A DNA stretch of 64,000 nucleotides from Brachionus koreanus (GCA_016987375.1 PJRA01000077.1:1125550-1189549), one strand, 5' to 3'; positions 27,101 through 36,512 are shown, numbered from the stretch's first letter. The notes: generated by a model from the letters alone, not told the origin. Program-made: numbers and translations.

Positions 27101-30100
27101 ATTTAGAATTCAACAAATTTTTAGATTTTACCGTATTTTCTCGCGTAATATCCCACTGGGAACTTAAATGAGACATAATCTAATGTCTCTAAGAAATTAT
27201 ATGAAACTAAGCAATTTTTGCAATAATAATAACCCCTGTACATTATATGAAACATTAAGTGAAACAAGGTTATTTTACTCTGAAATTTTGAATAACATTG
27301 AACTTTATGTTCAGGCGTGGTTGAAACTCAGTCATTTTGATTCAGTTAATCTTTTTAAATTAATCTCTTATAAAAGAATTTTATTTCTTTAGTCCCATCC
27401 AATCAGCTATATTTTTTAAGCGTCATTGAACTTTGAAAGCATTAGCATATATAATGAATGTGGTAAATTTTAAAATTTAATCTGTTAAAATGGGAAGAAC
27501 TCGAACTCGATAATGAATAATATCGTTTTTTTTTGTGCTGTTTTATCTTGTCTTTAAATATTTTCGTGATTTGAAAATATTGTTTTTTAATTTTATTTCT
27601 AATCCTGCTTAATTTTCCTGCTTAATATCCCAAGGATATTACGCGAGAAAATACGGTATTATAGAGGCGATTGATGAATTTAAAAATAAAGATCTGAAAA
27701 CAAAACTATATAACAGATTCTGGAAGGCTTTGGAAATTATCAAAGTGGTGCAAGATATAAATATGTCTTAGAAAATGCTATTTTAAGCTTAATCGAGAAG
27801 TAAACTCATTTCAAGATTTAATTACTTAATTTAATTCAGAAAAATATTTTTTTTAAATAAAACTTAAAGTACATTAAATTGTTTTTAAACAAAATATTTA
27901 AAACTCCTTTATTTTATGTATTATTTCTTTATTTAAACCTAGCTGAAAAGAATTGAAAATGTGAAATAAAATCTAAAGGACAAAAATAAGAAAAAATGAT
28001 TTTTTTTCAAAATTTTAAAAATAAAACATGATCAATAAATTTACTAAAGGAAAAAAAATCATAAATTCTGAATGAATTAGAGGTAAATTTTCATTAAAAA
28101 AAAGCAGGTTACCATAAGCATTTCATTCTTCGTTACTTGGCCCTCTTAAGATCCTCCCCCTGGTAGTCAGATCTTTTCGAAAAGGACCAAGCTTTTTAAT
28201 TAAAAAAAATTAAATTATGTACCGTAAAGAATCTAAGTTAGGTTTTTCCAATTAATAAATTTATCATCATCAAGCAAAACCATTGATCCAAAACTATCTG
28301 ATTAAAATCACCTACAGAAACAACTCAAAGTTTTAAATCCGATTTGATTCCAACTCAAATCCAACATTTAGTAACCTAATCAATTATTATCTAAATATTT
28401 CAGTTCTTTTTCTAGTGTTCTAGTGTTAAAAAAAATAGTTTTGGGAAAAGTAACCACGAATTACATTTTTAGACCTTTATTTGAATACTGAAGATTTATT
28501 TTAAGTTTAAACAAACAGAATTTTATTTATTTCCTCAGGTGAGTTCTAGAGCTCATTTGTATGGTCATTTGTAGATAACTGATTTCAAGAAATAAAAATT
28601 GTATGGTATAGACAACATTGAAAATATAAAGAATTAAAAGAATAATCAATCAAAATTTGAAATCGATCAAAACAATTTTAAATTTCTAATAGAGATGTGT
28701 TTTTTTAATCGTTTAACTCTTTGCTTATTTGATTCTAGAATTTTTTAAAATATTAAAATTTAAAATGATAATTTTGGAATTTTGGTACTATTACGTCATT
28801 ATTGGAAAAAAAGACCTATCAGCTGCAGCAGTAACTCGTGAAATATGTGTAATGAAAGGTGGAATGTACTTAAAGTAAGAAGGGTACAAGATTGGTTTAA
28901 AAAAGTTAACAATGGCGATACAAGCTTTCAGAGGCAGAAAAAGTCAGGGAGACCAGTCACCTTAATTTGATTATAAAAGCTAACACACGTTGCCTTGTTG
29001 TTCCTCATGTGTTGACAGATTCCGATATTCAACGACGCAATAAACTTTAAAGGAAGCAAAAATTAAAAATCCTCTAGATGAATGGTTCAATGGCTGGACC
29101 CATCTAAACCAGCTCAGTGAGTCAAAAAAAGGATCCTTGATTAAAAAGTGATGTTGTGTGTTTGTTGGAATTACCAAGGGGTAGATACACCTGATTCTTG
29201 CTATTGTACTATAAATGCATAACTTTATTCTGAAAAATTAAAACAAATTTATAATTCACTTATAAAAATATCTTTCTTTGGTCAACCGAAAGCTATGCTT
29301 GTTTTTTCAAGATAATACTAGACCTCATACAGTTAGATGGAAAAATAGAAGAGCTGGAATTGCTCATCTCTTAGAAGACGGAATAGTTTTAATAACCAAG
29401 ACCAAGTTGAAAAAGGGTATTGTGAGTTTTTTTGGCTCCTAAAGCTCTGAAATGTACAAGAAAAGAATCAAACTACTCGCTGACTGAAAGATTATAGAGC
29501 ATAATGGTTAAATTTTGAAAAAAAACTTGCTATTGCTATTTTATTTTATTGATAATTTTTTTAAAAATATTAGAAAAAACGAAAAATTTTGTGACTTAAC
29601 CTAATAATTATTGAATTCAGATCCCGAATTTTTGTAGCGTTCTCATGAGACTTTAAGACCAAAAACTTTTTCTTAGATTTTATTAGATTAGATTAGTTAA
29701 TTAAAACTCGTAATCACTAATGATAAACACAACTATTAATTGAAATTCATGCAGAGACTTTGATTTTTTTATAGAATCGTTTTTAGATAATAGCCTGTTT
29801 CATAGTATCTCGAAAAAAGCTAAATGAAAAAAGATCCCTAAAATATATCTTACTCTTTAGGGAGTTAAAATTTAACAGGTTTTTCTCTTAGTGATTAAGT
29901 CATTATTTATTTGATTATTATATTATAATTTATTCTTCTAGTTACCTTCGGATCACGTCCGTTTCGATCTAAAAGCGATATTATGCCTTGAATGTGTCTT
30001 TCTTTGATCATATTAAGCGCTTCGGGACTGTCAATTAAAATACAATGCAAAACCTCGAGAACACCTCTTGATGTTTGTTGGCTAGTTAAACGGCTTATTA

Positions 30101-32751
30101 AACAATCGAGTCTATTTCCTTGCGCAAATTGAGCACAATTGTTTCTATTTCCTTTGATCATAGTAGCCAACAAGGCATACAGTTGATCGTAAATTTCATC
30201 TATTACTTGCTGTTTGTAACCATCGAACAATTGAATATTCATTTTACTAGTCTGATTCTTTGTCTCACTATATTCGCTGTATTTATCAATAGTGTCTAGT
30301 ACTAGAGTGATCATGCCTTCTTCGTGAAACAAATCTTGACGATTGCGCAATGCTTTTAGCTTAGCCTGACGCTCTTCGTGCGATATATCTTCACTAGGCT
30401 GTCGAAAAAACTCAATTAAATCGTCTAAACATTTGAGCACTTTTTCTAAACTTATTTTTTTCCAATATCTATGCTTTTCTATATGATTATCAGCCGATGT
30501 GTCCATGGCACGAATAAATTTAGTAAATAAGCTCATACATTTTCGAATAACCAAAGCCGAACGAGCCTCTTCTTCTTGAGCACGAACTATGGTAAAGCAA
30601 TCATCCATATGGCCCTCTTCATGTAGCGTGGCTTTTTTCTCTTCTATTTTTCCGATGCCTCTTTTTTTTGTCTCATAAGTTTGATAGGACAGCCAATGTG
30701 AGGTTTTTGCGTGTTGTATATAAACAAGGGTATCGCCATATTTGATTATAGGAGCGCCCATTGTTTCTTCTGACTCGATTTCATTAGATTTTTTATCATC
30801 CTAATAAAATAAAATAGAAAAAAATACATATAGCTAGTTAATTAATTAACTATTTACCTTAATTGGAGTTAGGATAAAAGTAATGGCATCGGCAGTTGAT
30901 TTATCTTTGTGGATTACGCACACTTCTCCATTCAGAACTCCTAGGTAGCGGCCAGAGGTTATGTGTCTCAGACGGACTAGGCTATTCCATGACATGAATC
31001 CACCGTACCAACTAAAAATTTTTTTTATTAAATAAAAAAAAGAATATTCTAAAAAATTCAAAAGTCAAAATTGAACAGCATTGTTTTGACTTAGGTGAAG
31101 TTTTTTCTAGCCAAAGGCGATGGTTTTTTAAATCAGTTAAAAAAAATTTAATCTTTGACTTTTGAAAAAAAAATGAAAAAGTTGTTAAACTAAATTCAAA
31201 CCGTGTTCTTAGAAATTCCAGCCTCCACAATGATCTAGCATGATTGCATACAGAACCAGTTTCGTAAAATATACTATACGGAAACTCGCTTACTCCAGGC
31301 TGAGGCAACGTGAAACATTGATCCATGTTTCCGTGAAATAGACGTAGCACATCGCCCCCAAAAACAAAACCAGTGCTTTTGGATCGAAAATTGCCCGATG
31401 AAATAGGAAGCAATGTCCACAAAGTTTGCTGAAACGATGCATTTACTCTATGAATTATATTGTCTACTGAGTAAATATGCTAAATTATAATTGAAATTAT
31501 TTGATTATGCATTTAAAATTGATTATTAGCCTACCAGATATCTTTCGGAAGCCACTGATACAAGTATTATGTCGTCACCAATTCGAACTTTTTCCCCTTC
31601 GGATCGCTGTTTAGATGCTGGATGTATGGTCCACCAACATGATTCACCTAAGCAAACAAAAGCTTAGTTAAAAAAGAAAAAATAGAAGCTTTTATCAATC
31701 AATCATGTTATATGATGATTAATTGTTTTTGTTTTTCTGTTTTTAAATAATTATCTGTTTAAAGTTATTTGTTTTATTAATGCTTACCCTGCGAATTTAC
31801 TTGTAAGCCTACATCGAATGCTAATTTATCATTTGATGTACTAGTTGATAAGCAAGTCAAATACTTAAATAAATGAAATTTAAACAATTTTTTTAAAATA
31901 AAATTTTGAAAAATTATCTAACCATATTCGAGTGCAAATGCCGAAGTTGGACAGCATGACCATAGAGCAAAGTTCGATGTCCAGACTGTTGTATTGTATT
32001 TATCTATCAAAAAAAATTTTAATAATTTTGGCATTTTACCGCCCAGGGCAGTTCAGAGTGGATTATATCCCTCTTTTCAGCCCTAATGTCTGGCGGTACA
32101 ATTAGTAAATTTTACAATAATTATAAAAAGGTTAAATTGTTTTTTTCTTTTTAAATGGAAGACATAAGACAACAAGATAACTAATATAAAACAATATGAA
32201 AAAGATAGATTAATGTCTAATTATTTGATAACTTTTGAGTTAGGCGATTCAAGTTTAATTGTTTTTTTAGTAAATAAAAATATTAAATTACATTTGAATT
32301 TTCACTTGAGTTAACAAATTCTTGCAAAGCTCGAACAGACAGGGCTTGTTCTAAAACAAAAATACAAGCCGGAAAATCCGGTGTTACATTCTAAATTTAA
32401 ATTAAGCAAAAATAAATAATTTGTTGTACAAAGATTATTGAAGAAGAAGAAAAAAAAAGATTACTTCAAGAGTGATGTCTTCGAGAAAACACATTTTATT
32501 GCCGAAAGCCTCGGCAGCAAGTGCCATGCGACGACTAATTCCATTTTGAGTAACAACTGAACAGTTCAAGCATATGTAATCTTCCTTTAAAACAAAAAAA
32601 ATAAAATTTATATAATATACATTTAGTCTAAGTTTTTATTAAAGCTAAAATAAGGAAAAAATAAATAAATAAATTATAATTTGCTTACAGTTCTCAAAAA
32701 AGACAAATCGTCCGGATCACCATTTGTTTGCTTATCTTCTATAGATGCCAT
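254..32751 (-). CDS. RyR: Ryanodine receptor, complete 35-exon gene
   Basis: Homotetrameric calcium-release channel of the endoplasmic/sarcoplasmic reticulum. I joined 35 exons, all with GT donors, AG acceptors and matching phases: 32689-32751, 32465-32584, 32292-32390, 31923-32003, 31788-31863, 31535-31647, 31202-31479, 30858-31011, 29946-30800, 26510-26643, 25595-26443, 24566-24809, 24442-24515, 24296-24381, 23385-24176, 19582-20694, 18487-18568, 17270-18435, 15494-15618, 14082-15443, 12564-12784, 12295-12514, 12063-12244, 11834-12002, 11214-11423, 10969-11168, 10864-10905, 10601-10793, 10078-10549, 3243-7935, 3122-3182, 1033-1179, 840-971, 629-785, 254-573. They sum to 15,285 nt, i.e. 5,094 residues plus TAG, close to the about 5,000 of animal RyRs. 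All expected domains are present in order, and no frameshift or internal stop is visible. The start is the ATG opening [20 protein letters not shown], matching the family's xxFLRT N-terminus. The 15-to-16 join spans an intron with an N gap, so an extra exon there cannot be excluded. Confidence 0.96.
1660..2720 (+). mobile_element. Decayed gag-like retroelement relic in RyR intron 31
   Basis: The 1.85-kb intron 1180-3121 contains two broken open stretches on the plus strand, at about 1672-1914 and 2245-2445. The second reads like a gag capsid helix region ([20 protein letters not shown]). It is followed at about 2538-2590 by a Cys-x-x-Cys ... Gly-Tyr ... Cys arrangement interrupted by stops, which resembles a gag zinc knuckle. 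Many stops and shifts make it dead. No LTRs or polymerase were recognised. The assignment to LTR elements is an inference from the capsid-plus-knuckle order. Confidence 0.4.
3243..7935 (-). CDS. RyR: RyR exon 30: giant exon with core solenoid, EF hands and first membrane helices
   Basis: One uninterrupted 4,693-nt exon, residues about 3259-4822. An open frame could be read from a TTG at 7921, but the true exon begins at 7935: the preceding CCGGAGAAATTCAG completes the phase-1 codon of exon 29. It holds the RIH-associated domain ([43 protein letters not shown]), two EF-hand loops at 4817-4852 and 4712-4747, an acidic linker, and membrane segments near [20 protein letters not shown] and [20 protein letters not shown]. 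The vertebrate calcium-site glutamates (in LLRLQES and LEGN) and the caffeine-site tryptophan context (HWDKLVLGT) are conserved. It is visibly richer in GC than its flanks. Confidence 0.95.
8209..8286. mobile_element. 78-bp hAT-type MITE with perfect 8-bp target duplication
   Basis: The left terminus CAGACTTGTGCAAGAGTC (8209-8226) is the inverted match of the right terminus GACTTTTGAACAACTCTG (8269-8286), with three mismatches in 18. It is flanked on both sides by ATTATTAT (8201-8208 and 8287-8294). An 8-bp duplication with CAG...CTG ends is the signature of the hAT superfamily. It lies in RyR intron 29, on the minus-strand transcript. Confidence 0.8.
8379..8465 (+). mobile_element. Mariner transposase N-terminal fragment (relic)
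   Basis: An 87-bp stretch resembles 28765-28852 over its whole length (shared words such as TTACGT-ATTATT and CCTATCAGC-GCAGTA). In that copy the frame reads like the start of a mariner transposase ([15 protein letters not shown], compare the family's helix-turn-helix entry). Here the frame is broken after about 20 codons. No terminal repeats were found. Confidence 0.45.
9028..9925 (+). mobile_element. Degenerate MULE-type element with FLYWCH/GCM-like zinc finger
   Basis: The ends form long imperfect inverted repeats of about 80 bp. The left one contains GGGTTCATCCAGTTACTGAA (9039-9058); the right one, read in reverse, contains TTATTACTGAAACGGGCTCA. Inside, a plus-strand frame from 9157 reads [20 protein letters not shown], then after shifts [22 protein letters not shown] and FKTTNEHN. 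This is the Cys/His-x-His DNA-binding module common at the N-terminus of Mutator-like transposases. Several frameshifts, and no catalytic domain, make it a nonautonomous relic. It sits in RyR intron 29. Confidence 0.65.
10078..12784 (-). CDS. RyR: RyR exons 21-29: RY3-RY4 repeats and bridging solenoid
   Basis: Nine exons cover residues about 2623-3258. Exon 21 has [19 protein letters not shown] and exon 22 [18 protein letters not shown]3 spans exons 23-24 ([37 protein letters not shown]). RY4 is in exons 25-26 ([27 protein letters not shown]). Exon 27 is only 42 nt. Exon 28 ends FFTK with a GTGATT donor, joining exon 29 [10 protein letters not shown]. Between RY3 and RY4 vertebrates carry a phosphorylation loop; here that stretch reads [20 protein letters not shown], with no Arg/Lys-x-x-Ser site. 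Confidence 0.9.
13230..13372 (-). mobile_element. Solo end of the same MULE-type family
   Basis: Read on the minus strand, about 130 bp closely match the left end of the element at 9028-9925, including the words CATCCAGTTACTGAAAT and TTAACAATAATTACTAATTT. The partner end was not found nearby. It lies in RyR intron 20 (12785-14081). Just beyond, at about 13405-13445, is a stretch like the CACTAGAA-type MITE ends (TCTCGGGCTTTCTA). Confidence 0.65.
14082..18568 (-). CDS. RyR: RyR exons 17-20: junctional and bridging solenoid with second RIH domain
   Basis: Residues about 1711-2622. Exon 17 is short ([20 protein letters not shown]). Exon 18 (17270-18435) matches the junctional solenoid ([64 protein letters not shown]). 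The long acidic insert of vertebrate RyR1 is missing here. Exon 19 is 15494-15618. Exon 20 (14082-15443, 454 codons) holds the second RIH domain, with [15 protein letters not shown] helices (read as [20 protein letters not shown]), [40 protein letters not shown] and [14 protein letters not shown], all highly conserved in the family. The 1.65-kb intron 15619-17269 holds nothing I can name. Confidence 0.92.
15619..17269. other. RyR intron 18, no identifiable content
   Basis: This is 1.65 kb of AT-rich sequence between exon 18 (17270-18435) and exon 19 (15494-15618). An open stretch of 71 codons at 16452-16667 has no recognisable features and looks like a chance frame. Confidence 0.6.
18797..19180 (+). 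pseudogene. Tigger/pogo-type DDE transposase C-terminal fragment
   Basis: A 125-codon open frame begins [18 protein letters not shown], then reads [14 protein letters not shown], a catalytic-Asp motif of the CENP-B/Tigger DDE domain. It jumps after about 50 codons to an acidic stretch and ends [12 protein letters not shown], typical of Tigger C-termini. The middle of the catalytic domain and the N-terminal DNA-binding region are missing, so this is an internally deleted copy. It lies in RyR intron 16 (18569-19581), antisense to RyR. Confidence 0.75.
19582..26443 (-). CDS. RyR: RyR exons 11-16: SPRY1-3 and RY1-RY2 repeats
   Basis: Residues about 658-1710. SPRY1 is in exon 11 ([27 protein letters not shown]), followed by RY1 ([20 protein letters not shown]). 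RY2 is in exons 12-14 ([31 protein letters not shown]). SPRY2 is in exon 15 ([24 protein letters not shown]-like [14 protein letters not shown]). Exon 16 opens with a Ser/Lys/Asn-rich linker of about 120 residues that looks disordered, then SPRY3 ([36 protein letters not shown]). SPRY domains mediate contacts between RyR domains and with partners. The gap at 22612-23215 falls in the intron between exons 15 and 16; both sides are phase 1, so a direct join works. Confidence 0.9.
22340..22402 (-). repeat. hAT-like terminus remnant
   Basis: On the minus strand AGTGTTGGGAGTTGACTAGA is followed by a second GTCGGCTCGAGTCGACTC motif. CAGTGTTGGG with short repeated GTNGACT words is a common form of hAT ends. 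No second terminus or target duplication was found, so this is tentative. Confidence 0.35.
22500..22611 (+). mobile_element. Pogo/Tigger-type element terminus running into an assembly gap
   Basis: The sequence TA|CAGTCAATCCTCCGTATAAC followed by tandem-like ATATAACGA words matches the usual form of pogo/Tigger terminal repeats (CAGT...TATAACGA next to TA). The element continues into the N run at 22612. No matching right end is visible after 23215. It could be the parent family of the transposase fragment at 18797-19180. Confidence 0.6.
22612..23215. other. Assembly gap (604 N)
   Basis: Unknown sequence in RyR intron 15, next to a transposon terminus at 22500. Frames reported across it are artefacts of N. 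Confidence 0.99.
24810..25594. other. RyR intron 11, no identifiable content
   Basis: This is 785 bp of AT-rich sequence between exons 11 and 12. I recognise no gene, repeat or transposon signature in it. Confidence 0.6.
26510..30800 (-). CDS. RyR: RyR exons 9-10: MIR end and first RIH (N-solenoid) domain
   Basis: Exon 9 (29946-30800, 285 codons) and exon 10 (26510-26643) cover residues about 329-657. Exon 9 ends the MIR region with [15 protein letters not shown] and then has the first RIH domain ([62 protein letters not shown]). Exon 10 continues with [20 protein letters not shown], as in other RyRs. The 3.3-kb intron between them carries transposon relics at 27131-27656 and 28765-29480. 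The phases agree (exon 9 ends in phase 0, exon 10 in phase 2). Confidence 0.92.
27131..27656. mobile_element. 526-bp TA-flanked terminal-inverted-repeat element
   Basis: The left end CCGTATTTTCTCGCGTAATA and the right end TATTACGCGAGAAAATACGG are perfect inverted matches that extend to 23 bp, with a looser extension to about 31. TA lies on both sides (27129-27130 and 27657-27658). A TA duplication suggests the Tc1/mariner/pogo group. Internal open stretches such as 27168-27392 show no transposase features, so it is probably nonautonomous. It lies in RyR intron 9. Confidence 0.75.
28765..29480 (+). pseudogene. Decayed mariner-family transposase
   Basis: Broken plus-strand frames follow the order of a mariner transposase. 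They start with an N-terminal helix-turn-helix start ([15 protein letters not shown]), then [13 protein letters not shown] with SGRPVTL, a catalytic-strand stretch ([14 protein letters not shown], compare the family's WDxxG), and AMLVF near ARPHT-like residues. Stops and shifts occur throughout, so it is long dead. It lies in RyR intron 9. Confidence 0.65.
30858..32751 (-). CDS. RyR: RyR exons 1-8: N-terminal IP3-receptor-like and MIR domains
   Basis: Residues 1 to about 328. Exons 2-3 match the N-terminal beta-trefoil ([26 protein letters not shown]). Exons 4-8 match the MIR region: [63 protein letters not shown] and [12 protein letters not shown]. In vertebrates this cytoplasmic domain gates the channel allosterically and is a hotspot for malignant-hyperthermia and CPVT mutations. 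The short exons are separated by introns of roughly 50-290 bp. The donor of exon 7 is ACG|GTTTGA; reading straight through it would instead enter a 3' extension of the open frame in the intron. Confidence 0.93.
32037..32098. repeat. 62-bp GC-rich TA-bounded mini inverted repeat
   Basis: TACCGCC at the left end pairs with GGCGGTA at the right end, with further partial pairing (CCAG/CTGG, GGGC/GCCC). It stands out by its base composition from the AT-rich intron 3 of RyR. It may be a minimal MITE or the footprint of a larger TA-inserting element. Confidence 0.4.
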
Positions 32752-33409
32752 TTATCGATTAAAAATCAAATCATTAAAGAAGATAAACTGTATGTGCCGT
32801 AAAAGCCGATCGAAGTCTACCTTAATTAATCTAAATACAAATCGATTATATTTATCACGACGTTTTTTTCATTTTATCTTTTCAATTTTCTAATTATTAT
32901 AAACATAAAGTCTGAAAGCAACAACAATACTGATTTAAGTTTTATTCGTTATGTTTTCTTTTGGGGCCTCTAAAACAACAAATAGATATATATATATATA
33001 TATATTTATTTGATAAAAAAGAAAAATATTCTAATCGCGCATAATTGAACGGTATTAGACTTAGATGATTGGGCCAAATTCGGGTTAACTATAATCTCTA
33101 AATATTGAATACAATGCTAAATGAATTATAGAATTCGTTTTGTATATAGATTTGTGTTACTGCAAATTAGGAAAAGAAAAAATTTATTCCAAAATCAATC
33201 GCTCTCTTACTCTTATTAATAATAATAAATTATGATACTAAAATCACTTTTTTTTTCTTTTTTTTTTCATTTTCTATTGCCAATTGCTTATCGGGTTAGT
33301 TTCACTCAAATATTAAATTTCATTTAATTTCAAGGCATTTCTAATCTAAACGGTCAGACAATTTTAAGATCATATTTAATTAAATATTATATTTTATGTA
33401 AATTAAATA
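32752..33409. promoter_or_regulatory. Divergent promoter region between RyR and JKAMP
   Basis: 658 bp separate the ATG codons of RyR (minus) and JKAMP (plus). It must hold at least parts of both 5' UTRs and promoters, unless an upstream noncoding exon exists. It contains a 20-bp AT dinucleotide repeat at 32986-33005. No specific binding site was identified. Confidence 0.55.
32986..33005. repeat. AT dinucleotide microsatellite
   Basis: Ten AT units (ATATAT...) within the RyR-JKAMP intergenic region. Its length is likely to vary between individuals. Confidence 0.9.
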
Positions 33410-34643
33410 ATGAATTGTTTGGCCGAATTGGAGCCGTGTGTGGGTAAATACTGCGCCCGGACCGTCCTTAACAATTCCACTTGTTTGTTCACCGGCTGCC
33501 AAGTAAAATCTCTCTTCGTCTAAATTGTCTTTATTTAATCCATTAAGAAATGTGCTCGCGGGTTTCGGCCGAGTCAAGACATTTGTGTTCCTTGCATCCA
33601 TTCGGCAAAACTCTACGATTACATGTACCTCATATTCATGTTTAACATAACTGCAGTTCTTCACTTTTTTTATGTAGACAAATCTTTTGCATTAGTTAAA
33701 AAAAAGAAAAATAACCTCCAAGATTCCAAGTAATTATTTAAGTATAAAAGAAAAAAATTGATTATTTTGTTTTAAAAGAATAGCGCTTGTTTACACACTG
33801 CCGCTGGTAGAATGCACTCTTGCGCTAATAACTACTTTCCTATTTTATCCTCCATACGGCTCATTTAAACTAAATTCATGCGAGCCTAGGGAGATAAGCG
33901 ACTGGTACAGTGTGCTCTACAATCCACAAATAGACTATGACACGCAATTGAACTGTACCCAGGAGGTAATTTAAGTCTAATTTGATTAAGAAACTTGTGA
34001 ATAATTTTAACCTAATTAGATAGCCTATCCTTTTTACAGCTTTGTGATGGTCTATTTGCTTCTAGTGGTCGTTTTTATGCTTGTTTTAAGACCCATTAGC
34101 AAATATACGTTGTTCCAAAATGGTTCTTATGCCATATTCATAAACAAATCAACATTTTCAGCGCTCTACTTTGTACCAATGATTTTTCTTATTCACACAA
34201 TAGCAGCAGGAGTTATTTGTAAGAGAGCCAAATTCAGAAATTCTATCTTAACTTTTTTTTTTTTAAATAAGATTACACGTATCCTATAATAACACTTGTT
34301 GTTTTCTTAATATCAAATAATTTTCATCTATCGAGTTCAGTTAGCGAAGAACCGAATAAGAATAGTGTAAGTTAATTTCCTAATTTGTACTATTTATCAG
34401 TAATGTATTTAACAATTTTATGATTATTAGCTAGTTGATTCTATCAAAAAGCTGACAACCAAAAGAAATTTTTTCATTCAAATAGTTCATGTTTATTTTT
34501 ATGCATTTGGTATAATAGCACTCACTGGACTGCACACATGGTTTGACCTGCTCTATTTGCTTTGCGTTCCATTGCCTCTCTTATTTTTCATTGCGTCCTA
34601 CAAACACACCAGTCCAAAGCAAGTTAGCACATACTGCCAGTAA
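33410..34643 (+). CDS. JKAMP: JNK1/MAPK8-associated membrane protein (JKAMP), complete
   Basis: ER multipass protein that in mammals links the proteasome and ERAD machinery and binds JNK. Six exons: 33410-33502, 33548-33729, 33779-33965, 34020-34218, 34272-34366, 34431-34643. The introns are 45-64 bp, all GT-AG, and the phases agree. They encode 322 residues (human about 311). The N-terminus has a Cys-rich lumenal motif (EPCVGKYCAR ... CQKCARGFRPSQDICVPC), followed by hydrophobic helices and the family signature SDWYSVLYNPQIDY with CTQE. Later segments LLLVVVFMLVLRPI, FSALYFVPMIFLIHT, YPIITLVVFLIS and LLYLLCVPLPLLFF are membrane helices. The ATG opens MNCLAELEPCVG, aligning with the family start. 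It is divergent from RyR. Confidence 0.93.
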
Positions 34644-34653
34644 ATAGAACTAA

Positions 34654-34858
34654 AATGACTGTTTATGCAAGACTCCAATTGCTATGGTGAGATACGTTCT
34701 AGGAAGGAAAGGATTTTTCGATTAATTTTTAGGCTTTGAAGGAGCTTTGTTTGCGAGAAGCTTTTAAAAATAGTGTAAATATGCTTGAGAATAAACAAAT
34801 TAACAAGTTCAATTTAAATTCAAAGCTTTTTGAGAATGCCAACGCTAAATTAAAATAA
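34654..34858 (+). CDS. Possible small two-exon ORF downstream of JKAMP
   Basis: An intron-like stretch (GTGAGATACG ... AATTTTTAG, about 34689-34732) separates short exons. If an ATG abuts the donor, the product would be MALKELCLREAFKNSVNMLE followed by about 22 more residues ending NAKLK. Other phases give MQDSNCYG-type peptides of under 20 residues. I do not recognise the protein. It may only be the JKAMP 3' UTR or a chance frame. Confidence 0.2.
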
Positions 34859-36512
34859 AATGTTAAACACAATTTGGTTTATCGTAAAAAATTCACTTTC
34901 TTTCCTAAAATATATTTTATCTATTTTTTTTATATTTTCATTTATTTGAATTAATAAAGTCTACTAAGTAACTTGTCTAAAATACGCGAATAATATGCTC
35001 TGCATTGATTAAAATTGAAATTAATCAAGTTTCTTGACTACTTGAGAAAATTTATAATAGAAAATTAGTTTCCAAATTTGTTATGCAATTTTGAATAATT
35101 TAAAATATTTCAATTTGCCTAATTTGCATCTAATAAATCAAATTTCTTTAACTTAAAAAACCGACTTTTGAGGCCCACTCAATTTACCAGATTAGCAAAG
35201 AAAAAAGTTTTTTTTTTCCTAACAAATTGCTCTTTAGTTTAGCGGGTGAAAGAAATATAAGTGTTAAAATTACCCACCAAAACTGTTAAAGTTCTTTTTT
35301 GATTAAGAAAAAAAAATCAATCCTCGTTATTTTAAAATTCTGTGATTAGATAATTGTAAATCAATCTATTTGCTGTTAATGTTAAACATTGCTAAGGTTT
35401 ATTCATTTCGTATAAAATTTCATTGAATTTAGCTAATAAAATAAGCTACGGAAGTAATACAAAAAAATCATCTCTTTTTTTATTTAGGAAATAATTAAAT
35501 ACAACAATAAATAATTTATAAAATAAATCAAAAAACAAAGTTAGTACTAATTTTATTTGACAAATATAAGATTTACAAATATTGTCTCAATTAGTTGGGT
35601 GAGAATATTAAAGCAATTCAATTTTATTTCCATCGAGAAATTATCTAATTTTTGTAAGATGTCGTTTCTCAGTTGGCTTTAGGAAATTTGCCAAACAAAA
35701 TTTCAGAATTAATTATATTAAATAAATTTAATTTCTTTATTTAAAAGCCTGGATATTATTACCCAGATGTTAAATTAGTAAAACTTAGAAGAATTAGTAT
35801 TGTACGTAATGGTACGCAATCAATCATTTATCTTTTTTTCAGCTAGATTCAAAAGATTCGAACATTTCCAAGCTTTTTTAGCAAATTAACTTTAGAATAA
35901 AGCTTATCTAAGAGGCTTCAAAAAAGATTGTTTAACTTCTTCATTTTATATAACTTAAAAAAAATTGCATTTAACGGAATTGAGAGCCATGTTCAAACAA
36001 ATTCTGTTCTAAGCTTAAATTTTGTTCTAGAATTATTTTGCATTTCAACAAGAACTAAACAAGCTTTATTTGGAAAATAAAATATTCTCCAAAAACAAAT
36101 TTAAGTACTTGTTTAAATTAAATTTGAATTAATATCTTTTACAAAGAATTCAATTAACCTTGGATCATGAAGTCAAAATTGGCATAGCTTCATGTTAAAT
36201 TCAAATTTTAATGGAAAAATAAATTGAAAGCAAACAAACTCTCGAGAAATGATGCTTTAATTTTATGATCTCGGATTTAGCGATCAAAGACGTCAATTAA
36301 AAATTTACGTCATTCAAATAAATTAATTCTTAGCTTGACGCCAATTATATTTAAAAATAAAAGTTTTTTTTTTTATTTTTGTTTAACTAAATGACCAAAA
36401 AAATGTTAAATTGTAGTTTATTATTTTACTAAAAGCATAAAACTTTAATTCTCAAGAAAAAATTGAGAATTATTTTAAATAGAGTTTATTAACAGATGGT
36501 TGTAAAATTAAA
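34859..36512. other. Convergent intergenic region, nothing identified
   Basis: 1.65 kb between the 3' ends of JKAMP (plus) and the CNBD2-like gene (minus). It is AT-rich with no open frames of note. It presumably holds both 3' UTRs and polyadenylation sites. Confidence 0.6.

Noticed and set aside
31012..31200. Extension of RyR exon 7 by read-through into the following intron
   Set aside because: The read-through residues are Phe/Lys-rich and unlike RyR, whereas splicing at ACG|GTTTGA restores the family's sequence in exon 8.
33380..33664. Minus-strand open frame of 94 codons
   Set aside because: It is the antisense of JKAMP exons 1-2, whose plus-strand product is unmistakable.
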